Shown: piece after piece, positions 51,497 to 58,976 of the stretch
How positions within the stretch are numbered: the stretch's first letter is position 1
Layout of the letters: every line of letters begins with the position of its first letter
Assembly (NCBI RefSeq): GCF_029870595.1
Contig: NZ_JAPDIR010000020.1
Span: forward strand, 1 to 64,000
Source of the DNA: Sphingomonas sp. CBMAI 2297
Lineage (GTDB): Bacteria > Pseudomonadota > Alphaproteobacteria > Sphingomonadales > Sphingomonadaceae
Direction of reading: 5' to 3'
DNA length: 64,000 bases
The notes under the pieces: generated by a model
Told to the model about the DNA's origin: nothing
The model's database searches: none
What the model saw: the letters and a program-made list of their open reading frames with translations, nothing else
Made by a program: the position numbers and the translations under genes

Positions 51497-51862
51497 CGCT
51501 CGGCCTTTTTTTGTCTGGAACTGGGAAACCCGGAGGCCGCTTCGCCCCACGACCCGGGCGAGCGATCCTGCCTGCCGATCGTACCGCAGGCGGAATTTTG
51601 CGTCTGTCGCTACTAATAGTGACAGGCGAATGACGTTGCGAAACCGCGGCATCGCCGCCCCATGTTCCCCCATTCGCCCCTGTCCCACACGCAAGTCACG
51701 ACAGGAAAACACCAGCTTCATCGACACAGGCCCCCGACCGCGATCGTGCGGACACGATCCGGAATGGAGGTGCCTAGGCAGGCGTACCGGGAGCGAATAG
51801 CTCCCATATGGTAGTGGTTTAGGCGCGGTTCATCTTCGCGGGGAAGCCGACCGGCGCGCGCC
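51497..51862 (-). other. Intergenic region upstream of tpsB
   Basis: This 366-base gap between the tpsB start and the LuxR-family gene stop contains no credible gene. Its notable element is the palindrome at 51605-51624 (separate entry). The remainder, 51630-51860, shows no hairpin with a T-run and no repeat that I can support. Confidence 0.6.
51605..51624. promoter_or_regulatory. Palindromic operator upstream of tpsB
   Basis: TGTCGCTA-CTAA-TAGTGACA (7 of 8 arm positions pair) lies 109 bases before the tpsB ATG. It matches the palindrome at 53120-53139 in both arms, and the flank continues as ACGCAA-n-ATT when read on the minus strand. It is a candidate binding site shared by the TPS operon and its neighbouring regulators. 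Confidence 0.65.
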
Positions 51863-53026
51863 CTACCCGAGTCGGACGGTAGGCACCGACATGGCCAGGC
51901 GCACGAGATCGAGCTGGCGGTGGCAACCGGTCTTGGCCTGGATCGTCTTGAGCCGGGTGCGCGCGGTCGAGAGCTGGATGCCGAGCTTCTCCGCCGCTTC
52001 ATTCAGCGGCACGCCGGCGATCACCGCGTCGGCGAGCTTCTCTTCCGCCGGGGACAAGGCGAAGCGCCGCGCGATCCAGGCGACCGCGCCGGGCGGCGTG
52101 TCGTCCGGGTCGGATATGACCAGCAGCACCTGGCCGGGCAGGCTCGGCAGGCCGAACTCGGCCGCGGTGGCGATGGGCCAGAGCATCGCGTGCAGCGGTA
52201 CCCCGCCGCTGCGGCGCGGCAGCATCACGCCGGAAAGCTCGCCGCTCGCCTCCATCGGCGCGTCCGCGCTGGCGCGGCAGGCGGCAAAGGCCAGGTCGAG
52301 CGCGCGGCTGCACTTGTCGTCGAAGCTGCGCGGCTGGCCGAAGCGATTGAGCATGACGCCCTCGCCGCGCGCGACCAGCGCTTCGGCGCGGCGGTTCATC
52401 GTCATCACCCGGCCCTCGCGATCGAGCACGAGGGCGGCGTGCATCCAGCCGTCGAACACCGCCTGCGCGGCCATCCCCGCCATGCGCGCGTCCATCAGCG
52501 TGCGGCGCAGCTTGAACGCGCGGCCGAAATGCGGAGCGAGCAGCCGGAGCAGCTGCATCTGGTGCTCGCGCCGCGCCGTGTCGTTCCGCCGGTCGGCGAA
52601 GGAGAGCGAGGCCCAGCCGCCCGGCTCGCGCTCGAGCACCATGCCGGTGCCGTGATGGCCGATCCGGTGGACGCGCATGAAGTCGTTGTAATGCTCGGTG
52701 CGGAACAGCTCCTCCTCGCGGATGATCGCCTCGGTCCGCACCGGCTGGCCGATGCCGTTGCGCGGCACGAAATCGACATAGGGGCTGTTGGAGAAATAAT
52801 GGGCTGCATAGTCGCGCATCGCGGCGTCGGAATAATTGGCCGTCACCGTCAGCGCGGCCGCAGGGAGATGGCTCTCATGGCTGAACAGCGCGACGGTGAT
52901 TTCGGGGTAGATTTCCTCGACGCGATCGACCAGCCGCTGCCACAGGCACGGGTCGAGCGCGGCTTCGTAGATACCGCCGACCAGCTCCGCCACCAGCAGG
53001 GGCGTCAGGGGTTCCGGGCTTGGCAT
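51863..53026 (-). CDS. LuxR-family transcriptional regulator
   Basis: This 387-residue protein has a large N-terminal sensory part. It starts PLLVAELVGGIYEAALDPCLWQRLVD and includes a PAS-like segment around HAALVLDREGRVMTMNRRAEALVARGEG. The C-terminal LuxR helix-turn-helix reads FALSPAEEKLADAVIAG, LNEAAEKLGIQLSTARTRLKTIQAKTGCHRQLDLVRLAM. It lacks a receiver domain, so it is a one-component regulator whose signal is unknown. The ATG at 53026 is the first with a matching N terminus; the frame extending to 53518 runs through the promoter region and is not real. Its position next to tpsB and its shared operator suggest it controls the secretion system. Confidence 0.9.
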   Translation of the reverse strand: MPSPEPLTPLLVAELVGGIYEAALDPCLWQRLVDRVEEIYPEITVALFSHESHLPAAALTVTANYSDAAMRDYAAHYFSNSPYVDFVPRNGIGQPVRTEAIIREEELFRTEHYNDFMRVHRIGHHGTGMVLEREPGGWASLSFADRRNDTARREHQMQLLRLLAPHFGRAFKLRRTLMDARMAGMAAQAVFDGWMHAALVLDREGRVMTMNRRAEALVARGEGVMLNRFGQPRSFDDKCSRALDLAFAACRASADAPMEASGELSGVMLPRRSGGVPLHAMLWPIATAAEFGLPSLPGQVLLVISDPDDTPPGAVAWIARRFALSPAEEKLADAVIAGVPLNEAAEKLGIQLSTARTRLKTIQAKTGCHRQLDLVRLAMSVPTVRLG

Positions 53027-53119
53027 GACGCGACTCTCGTTTGTGCCCGACCTGGGAAATGTCACATTAACCGGGGCAGGGCTCCGGAACAAATTGTAAC
53101 GAGCATGAAATATTGCGTA

Positions 53120-53139
53120 TGTCGCTATTTCTAGGGACA
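53120..53139. promoter_or_regulatory. Palindromic operator between LuxR and response-regulator genes
   Basis: TGTCGCTA-TTTC-TAGGGACA (7 of 8 arm positions pair) lies 94 bases before the luxR-type ATG (53026) and 111 bases before the response-regulator ATG (53250). It is the twin of the site at 51605-51624, with the same flanking ACGCAA on the minus strand. Confidence 0.65.
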
Positions 53140-53249
53140 AGCCCGGGGCGGTTCGAATGGTAAGAGCGCGAAAACCGGGCGCCGCCGCGCGCCCATCCGA
53201 TCGCCGCCACGGCCACGCCCCGGGAAGCGGGCCGCTCCAGGATGTCCCG

Positions 53250-53939
53250 ATGCCCGATGCCGCCTCGCCACTGCTCAAGGTCGCGCTGGTGGAGGACGAT
53301 ATCGCCTTCCAGAACAGCTTCGCCGCGGCAGTGCGCAGCTCGACCGACATGCAGCTGATCGGCATGGCGCACAATGTTGCCCAGGCGCGCAGGATGCTGG
53401 CCGGCGATCCGCTCGACGTGCTGGTGGTCGATCTCGGCCTGCCCGACGGATCGGGGATCGACGTGATCCGCGCCGCCCATGCCAGCTGGCCCGACTGCGG
53501 GATCATGGTGAGCACCACCTTCGCCGACGAGAAGCACGTGATCGCCTCGATCGAGGCGGGGGCGGCGGGCTATCTGCTGAAGGACAGCTCGGCCGAGAAG
53601 ATCGCGGACGAGATCCGCGCCCTCCACGCCGGGGGCAGCCCGATCAGCCCGCGCATCGCCCGTCAGATCCTGCTGCGCTTCCGCCCGGCCGAGCCCGTGC
53701 CCCAGATCCCCACCGCCGCCGCGCTGGCGGCGGCGACCCCGATCGCCTCCCCGCTCTCGCCGCGCGAGCGCGAGGCGCTCGAGCTTATCACCAAGGGCTT
53801 CAGCTATGACGAGATCGCCGAGCTGATGCTGGTCTCGCGCAACACGGTGATGACCTTCGTCCGGCGAATCTACCAGAAGCTCGAGGTCACCTCGAAGGCG
53901 GAAGCGATCTTCGAGGCCCGCAACCATGGTATTCTCTAG
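53250..53939 (+). CDS. NarL/FixJ-type response regulator
   Basis: This 229-residue protein has a receiver domain with acidic pocket Glu15-Asp16-Asp17 (VALVEDD), phosphoacceptor Asp61 (VVDLGLPDGSGID) and the conserved Lys in GYLLKDSS. An Ala/Pro linker leads to a LuxR-type helix-turn-helix (LSPREREALELITKGFSYDEIAELMLVSRNTVMTFVRRIYQKL). Start 53250 has AGGA 7 bases upstream. An in-frame ATG at 53157 would add a basic Pro/Gly leader and begin only 18 bases after the operator, so it is less likely. It overlaps the histidine kinase gene by 14 bases. Confidence 0.92.
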   Translation: MPDAASPLLKVALVEDDIAFQNSFAAAVRSSTDMQLIGMAHNVAQARRMLAGDPLDVLVVDLGLPDGSGIDVIRAAHASWPDCGIMVSTTFADEKHVIASIEAGAAGYLLKDSSAEKIADEIRALHAGGSPISPRIARQILLRFRPAEPVPQIPTAAALAAATPIASPLSPREREALELITKGFSYDEIAELMLVSRNTVMTFVRRIYQKLEVTSKAEAIFEARNHGIL

Positions 53940-55842
53940 GTCGCTGCGGACCTTCCTCGCCTATGCGGGACTGGCGACGCTGGTCCTCGTCGCCCTCTAT
54001 CTCGGATCCCGGCCGCAGGGCATTCACCTGACCCGCGCGCAGCTGCTGGTCCAATATACCCAGGGCTATCCCCCACCGTCGCGCACCGCTGACTGGCGCG
54101 CGCTGCCGGGCCGGTGGCAGGACGTCGCCCTGCCCCATGCGCTCCGGCCGCGCATGCTGCCGGGTGCCGGCGACGCCGGGCTGCTGCCCACCCAGACGAC
54201 CTGGTATCATTTCACGCTCGACTCCGCGCAGTCTGCGCCGAGCGGCGCCTATCTCTACATCCCGCGCTGGAAGACGGATGGCGAGCTGGCCATCTATGTC
54301 GACGGGCGGCTCTTCTACCAGACGCACGCCAATCTCCAGTGGAACGGTTCGAACCGGCCGCTGTGGATACCGCTGGAAGAAGCCGCCGAAAGCGCCCCGC
54401 CCAGGGACCTGCTGATCCGCATCCGCCACGTCCGGGGCATCGGCGGCGCGCTTTCCACGCTGTGGATCGGCGACTATCGCCAGCTCGCCGCAGCTTACTA
54501 CACCCGCGCCTTCTTCCAGGCCGAGCTGCCCTATATCAGCTCGGCGATGTTCCTGGCGACGGGCGCGTTCGCCTTTCTCGTCTGGCTGCGGTCCCGGCGC
54601 GAGACGCTCTACCTCCTCTATGCGCTGATGACCGTCGCGACGTTCCTGCGGGTGATGCACGCCTATATGGGCGCGGATCGCCTGCCCATATCGGACGCAT
54701 GGTTCGGCTGGATCACGGTCAATTCGGTGGGCTGGACCGTCCTGATCGCCCATCTCTTCCTCACCGCGCTGCACCACCATCATGCGCGCTGGCTGACCGC
54801 GGCCATCACCGTCATGTGCCTGGGCTTCGGCGGAATCACCCTGCCACTGTTCGAGGGCACGGCCGACGCCACCATCGTCTCCCCGCTGATGTACATCACC
54901 ATGGTGAGCATGGGCACCTTCACCTTCATCGTGCACATCATCTGGAGCCGCCGGGCGGGCACCATGGAGGGTATCGGGCTGGCGATCTGCGGCCTGCTCT
55001 CGTTCATCCTGGGCGGGCGCGACATGCTGCTGCAGAACAACATCATCGACATCGAGAGCCTGTTCGTCTCCTTCTACGCGCAGATCGCGCTGATCATCGC
55101 CTTCTGCCAGATCATGCTGAGCCGCTATATCCGGGCAATGCACGCGGTGGCCGAATCCAACCTGGTGCTCGCCAGCCGGCTGGCCGAGCGCGAGGCCGAG
55201 CTCAACGCCAGCCACCAGAAGCTGCGCGAGATCGAGCGGCGCGAAGTGCTCTTCCAGGAACGCCAGCGCCTGATGCAGGACATGCACGACGGGCTCGGCT
55301 CCTCGCTGGTGAGCACGCTGCGCATGGTCGAGCACGGCCATATCGACGAGGCGGACATCGCCCAGCTGCTCAAGGGCTGCATCGACGACCTGAAGCTCAC
55401 CATCGATTCGATGGAGCCGGTGGAGACCGACCTGCTGCTGCTGCTCGGCACCCTGCGCTTCCGCCTGCAGCCGCGGCTCGAAGCGACGGGCATCCGCCTG
55501 CGCTGGGACGTGCGCGACGTGCCGCCGCTCGCATGGCTCGACCAGCGCCATTCGCTCCACATCCTGCGCATCCTGCAGGAGGCCTTTACCAATGTGATCA
55601 AGCATGCGGGCGCCAGCGAGATCATGGTCACCACCGGCGTGCGCGACGGCCAGGTCTGCGTGGGCGTGGAGGACAATGGCCGGGGCTTCGACGCGACCAT
55701 GGCGGCGCAGGGCCGCGGCCTTGGCAACCAGGCCCGCCGCGCCGAAGTGATCGGCGGCAAGGTCGCGCTGGAGTCGACCGCCGAGGGGACCTGTTTCACC
55801 CTGTTGCTGCCGATCGAGAGCGCCCGCACCCAGCCCGCCTGA
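53926..55842 (+). CDS. Membrane sensor histidine kinase, 7TM-DISM/HisKA_3 type
   Basis: The protein has 638 residues. An N-terminal anchor helix is followed by a periplasmic beta-sandwich of about 160 residues (WYHFTLDS..YLYIPRWKTDGELAIYVDGRLFYQ). This resembles 7TMR-DISMED2 carbohydrate-binding-like domains. Seven membrane helices come next, then a coiled coil (RLAEREAELNASHQKLREIERRE). The kinase core has His454 in MQDMHDGLGSS (HisKA_3), Asn556 in the N box (FTNVIKHA) and Asp583 in VEDNGRGFD. It is the cognate kinase of the response regulator it overlaps. The ligand is unknown; a glycan or cell-envelope cue is a guess from the domain. Confidence 0.91.
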   Translation: MVFSRSLRTFLAYAGLATLVLVALYLGSRPQGIHLTRAQLLVQYTQGYPPPSRTADWRALPGRWQDVALPHALRPRMLPGAGDAGLLPTQTTWYHFTLDSAQSAPSGAYLYIPRWKTDGELAIYVDGRLFYQTHANLQWNGSNRPLWIPLEEAAESAPPRDLLIRIRHVRGIGGALSTLWIGDYRQLAAAYYTRAFFQAELPYISSAMFLATGAFAFLVWLRSRRETLYLLYALMTVATFLRVMHAYMGADRLPISDAWFGWITVNSVGWTVLIAHLFLTALHHHHARWLTAAITVMCLGFGGITLPLFEGTADATIVSPLMYITMVSMGTFTFIVHIIWSRRAGTMEGIGLAICGLLSFILGGRDMLLQNNIIDIESLFVSFYAQIALIIAFCQIMLSRYIRAMHAVAESNLVLASRLAEREAELNASHQKLREIERREVLFQERQRLMQDMHDGLGSSLVSTLRMVEHGHIDEADIAQLLKGCIDDLKLTIDSMEPVETDLLLLLGTLRFRLQPRLEATGIRLRWDVRDVPPLAWLDQRHSLHILRILQEAFTNVIKHAGASEIMVTTGVRDGQVCVGVEDNGRGFDATMAAQGRGLGNQARRAEVIGGKVALESTAEGTCFTLLLPIESARTQPA

Positions 55843-55938
55843 CCTCGGCCCCGGGATTTCGCGCGGGCCAATATTTCCTTTGCTGAAACTCCCATCGGAT
55901 TAGGGGATGTTGAACGCACGCAGCACGAGGCAGCTTCC

Positions 55939-56907
55939 ATGCGTTCGACATCCCCCGCCCCAACCGCTCCCGCCTTCGCGACCGAGATCGCGGACACCGT
56001 CTCGGCGCTCAACGCCGCGCGATCGGCCTGGCGGACGCGGCAGCCGAGCCGCGGGAGCGTGGCTCGCTTCCCTTCCCCCTCCGGCCTGGCGCGGGTCGTC
56101 GAGCATCTCTCGGCGGCACTTTTCCCCGCCCGGCTGGGCGGCTTTCGCGGTGACGTGGCACGCGAGGACGATTTCGTCGCGGAGCAGCTGGGCAGCGCCC
56201 TGACGCTGCTGCGCGAGGAAGTGGCGAGCGAGCTCGATTATTGGCAAGCCGAGTCCGACCAGCTCTTCGAGCCCGATCAGCCCGACGCCATCACCCGCCT
56301 CTTCGCCGCGACGCTCGCGGACATTCGCGCCCTGGTCGATGCCGATGTCGAGGCCGCCTTTGTCGGCGATCCCGCCGCGCGCAGCGCCGACGAGATCCTG
56401 ATCAGCTATCCGGGCGCGCTCGCCATCCTCCATCACCGGATCGCGCACCAGCTCCACACGCTGGGCGCCGTCATCGTCGCGCGCGTGATCTCGGAACTGG
56501 CCAATGCGCGCACCGGCATCGACATCCATCCCGGGGCGACGATCGGCCCCAGCTTCTTCATCGACCACGGCACCGGCGTGGTGATCGGCGAGACCGCGAT
56601 CATCGGGCGGGGCGTGCGCCTCTACCAGCACGTCACCTTGGGCGCGCGCAGCCCGCTCGGCCTGGCGCCCACCGGGCCGCGCACCCGGCACGCGCGCCAT
56701 CCGATCGTCGAGGACGACGTCACCATCTATGCCGGCGCCACCATCCTGGGCCGGGTGACGATCGGGCGCGGCAGCGTGATCGGCGGCAATGTGTGGCTGC
56801 TCGACGACGTACCGCCCGAAAGCGTGGTGGCACAGCCCGAGGCGATCCGGCTCGCCCCCGCCGCGCGCGCCGCGCTATCCGAGCGGCTGGCGGAGCATGG
56901 CGCATGA
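55939..56907 (+). CDS. Serine O-acetyltransferase, longer EpsC type (second copy)
   Basis: This 322-residue protein has a long helical N-terminal half and a C-terminal left-handed beta-helix. Signatures are ILISYPGALAILHHRIAHQL, DIHPGATIGPSFFIDHGTGVVIGETAIIG, and YQHVTLGARSPLGLAPTGPRTRHARHP. Compared with the copy at 5408 it has about 90 extra N-terminal residues and lacks the C-terminal charged helix, so the two are ancient paralogues rather than a recent duplication. GAGG precedes ATG 55939. The stop overlaps the next gene (ATGA), coupling acetylserine synthesis to an amidohydrolase-like enzyme. Confidence 0.9.
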   Translation: MRSTSPAPTAPAFATEIADTVSALNAARSAWRTRQPSRGSVARFPSPSGLARVVEHLSAALFPARLGGFRGDVAREDDFVAEQLGSALTLLREEVASELDYWQAESDQLFEPDQPDAITRLFAATLADIRALVDADVEAAFVGDPAARSADEILISYPGALAILHHRIAHQLHTLGAVIVARVISELANARTGIDIHPGATIGPSFFIDHGTGVVIGETAIIGRGVRLYQHVTLGARSPLGLAPTGPRTRHARHPIVEDDVTIYAGATILGRVTIGRGSVIGGNVWLLDDVPPESVVAQPEAIRLAPAARAALSERLAEHGA

Positions 56908-57617
56908 GCCCGCTCATCGGCGTCCTTTGCTGCAACGAGATTGCCGACCGGCCGATCCAGGCGGTCGCGACGCGGTTCATCCGCCCGCTGGCCGAGATAT
57001 CCGGCGCCACCGTGCTGTTGGTGCCCGCGATTGCCGGCGCGTTCGACGCGGCGTCGCTCGCCGCGCGGCTCGATGGTCTGCTGCTCACCGGTTCGCGTTC
57101 GAACATCGCGGCGCGCCGCTATGGCGGCGGCGGCATCGCCACGGGGCCCCTCGACGAGGAGCGCGACGAAGCGGCGCTCGCGCTGGCCGGCCGCATGATC
57201 GATGCGGGTCGTCCGGTGTTCGGCATCTGCCGCGGCCTGCAGGAGCTCAACGTGCTGTTCGGCGGCACGCTGACCGACGATCTCGCCGCGCATCACCGCG
57301 AGGGCGACCATCTGCCCTATGAAGCGCTGTTCGACCATGATCACGACGTGGAGCTGCGACCCGATGGCCTTCTCGCCGCCATGACCGGCGCGCGGCGCAT
57401 CCGGGTGAATTCGGTGCACCGGCAGGGGATCGACCGCCTCGGCCATGGACTGGAAGCCGAAGCCCATGCCGCGGGCGACGGCCTGGTGGAGGCGTTCTCG
57501 GCCCGCCCCGCCGGCGCGGCGGTGCTGGCCGTGCAATGGCATCCGGAATGGGACGCGGCGCGCCGGCCCGAAAGCCGCGCCTTCTTCCGCTTCGTCGGCG
57601 AGGCGATCGCCGCCTGA
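56904..57617 (+). CDS. Class I glutamine-amidotransferase-like hydrolase (peptidase C26, PuuD-like)
   Basis: This 237-residue enzyme has the nucleophile Cys109 in VFGICRGLQELNVLFGG and the catalytic His in VQWHPEWDA, followed by the Glu of the triad. These are the signatures of gamma-glutamyl-gamma-aminobutyrate hydrolases (PuuD) and related C26 peptidases. It therefore probably cleaves a gamma-glutamyl amide. The ATG at 56904 overlaps the serine acetyltransferase stop. Coupling to cysteine-precursor synthesis might point to gamma-glutamyl-cysteine or glutathione-related substrates, which is speculation. The long frame starting at 56241 is the acetyltransferase read out of frame. Confidence 0.9.
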   Translation: MSPLIGVLCCNEIADRPIQAVATRFIRPLAEISGATVLLVPAIAGAFDAASLAARLDGLLLTGSRSNIAARRYGGGGIATGPLDEERDEAALALAGRMIDAGRPVFGICRGLQELNVLFGGTLTDDLAAHHREGDHLPYEALFDHDHDVELRPDGLLAAMTGARRIRVNSVHRQGIDRLGHGLEAEAHAAGDGLVEAFSARPAGAAVLAVQWHPEWDAARRPESRAFFRFVGEAIAA

Positions 57618-57628
57618 GCCTGCCGGAC

Positions 57629-58012
57629 TCAGCCTCCGCGCAGGCTATCGGGCACCACGCCGCCATTCTCGGCGAGCTTCGCCATGACCGCCTGGTGCAA
57701 TGCGATGTTCTGCTCGGCGGTGCCGGGCTCGCCGGCATGCACGTCCAGCTCGTCGGCGAGCTGCTTGCGCGCGTCGAGGCTGGAATCGAGATCAAGCAGC
57801 TTGAGCAGATCGACGATCGAAGTCTGGTAGTTGCCGCCGCCGCCCTTCATGCTCGCCATCTCGGACAGGACCGCTCCGACATCGACCGGCGTCGCGTCCG
57901 CGGCGGGAGCCGGCGCCGCGGCCGGAGCGGCCTCCGCTTCCGCGGGCTCGGGTGCGGGGGCATCCGCCTTGTGGCCGAAGATCTTGCCCATGATGCTGCC
58001 GAAGATGCTCAT
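57629..58012 (-). CDS. DUF3597 family protein
   Basis: This 127-residue protein begins MSIFGSIMGKIFGHK, continues with a low-complexity Ala/Pro/Glu linker (about 16-45), and ends in a helical domain with VLSEMASMKGGGGNYQTSIVDLLKLLDLDSSLDARKQLADEL. This is the DUF3597 pattern, which in other bacteria is also seen in LysM-containing proteins. No enzyme motif is visible and function is unknown. It is convergent with the preceding hydrolase (11 bases apart). Confidence 0.88.
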   Translation of the reverse strand: MSIFGSIMGKIFGHKADAPAPEPAEAEAAPAAAPAPAADATPVDVGAVLSEMASMKGGGGNYQTSIVDLLKLLDLDSSLDARKQLADELDVHAGEPGTAEQNIALHQAVMAKLAENGGVVPDSLRGG

Positions 58013-58173
58013 TCAATCCTCCCGTCCCATGCGATGAAGCGCCCCGCGCCTCCGCTCCAAACGCACGCTCCGCCAAAAGGGTTCGGGCCGCCAAAAGAGT
58101 TCGGGCGGAACGGGCAATAGCGGCGGGCGTTCACGCCATGGTTCCGCACCGGGAGCTCGAACAGGAGGTAAGG

Positions 58174-58761
58174 ATGCAGGTTCTTCGCTGGATGATGCTG
58201 GGGGCCGCCGGGCTCGCACTCGCAGGCTGTGGTTCGAAGACCGAAACCACCAAGACCGACACGACCACCGTCACCACCAACACCGATGGTTCGATGATGT
58301 CGAACGGGATGGACATGGCGCCAGCTGCCGCGTCCGCCGGCCAGGCCTTTGCGAACGCCGCCGCGGCGAGCGACGCATTCGAGATCGAGACGTCGAAGCT
58401 CGCCCAGGGCCAGTCGCAATCCGCGGCGATCAAGAGATTCGCCGATGCGATGATCAAGGCGCACACCGAATCGACCGCCAAGCTCAAGACGGCGGCGAGC
58501 GCGGCCATGCCCGCCATCACCCCCGATCCGGCGCTGACCGCGGCCCAGCAGCAGGTGCTGGATTCGCTCAAGCCGCTGAAGGGCGCCGAGTTCGACAAGG
58601 CCTATGCCGCCGCCCAGGTCGATGCGCATCAGAAGACACTCGATGCAGTGAAGGCGACCGTCGGCAACAAGGATGTGCCGCAGCCGCTGCGCGATTTCGC
58701 GACCAAGCTGATCCCGACCGTCACTGCGCATCTGAACATGGCCAAGGGACTCAAGGCCTAG
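58174..58761 (+). CDS. DUF4142 lipoprotein
   Basis: This 195-residue protein has a lipoprotein signal peptide with lipobox LALAGC. It is followed by a Thr/Asn/Met-rich linker and a DUF4142 four-helix domain (FANAAAASDAFEIETSKLAQGQSQSAAIKRFADAMIKAHTEST... and VDAHQKTLDAVKATV). DUF4142 proteins are ferritin-like in shape but usually lack metal ligands; their role is unknown. AGGAGG at 58163-58168 and ATG 58174 define the start. The longer frame to 58138 has no ribosome site. A REP hairpin follows. Confidence 0.88.
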   Translation: MQVLRWMMLGAAGLALAGCGSKTETTKTDTTTVTTNTDGSMMSNGMDMAPAAASAGQAFANAAAASDAFEIETSKLAQGQSQSAAIKRFADAMIKAHTESTAKLKTAASAAMPAITPDPALTAAQQQVLDSLKPLKGAEFDKAYAAAQVDAHQKTLDAVKATVGNKDVPQPLRDFATKLIPTVTAHLNMAKGLKA

Positions 58762-58793
58762 GTTGAGAACTTAAGCAAGTATTTGATTTTCCA

Positions 58794-58822
58794 CCGTCAC
58801 CCCGGCCTTGCGCCGGGATGAC
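58794..58822. repeat. REP-like palindrome
   Basis: CGTCACCCCGGccttgcgCCGGGATGACG is an imperfect member of the window's REP family. It lies between the DUF4142 gene and the TonB receptor gene. Confidence 0.75.
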
Positions 58823-58976
58823 GAAGGAGGAATATCAATCCTCAACCCAGGGCCAATGCCCTCACCCAGGCCCCGCCCACCCCGCACCGGCTCCATGTTA
58901 CATTTTTTCGGCGGGATCGGCCCCTCCCTGCGTCTCACGGAGTGACACCGCGATCAGCGCGGCAGGGAGGGACGAT

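Noticed and set aside
51863..53518. Long form of the LuxR-family gene starting at 53518
   Set aside because: It would run across the divergent promoter and into the response-regulator gene. The conserved protein begins at 53026.
56241..56903. N-terminal extension of the C26 hydrolase
   Set aside because: The extension is the serine acetyltransferase read in another frame. The natural start is the ATGA overlap at 56904.
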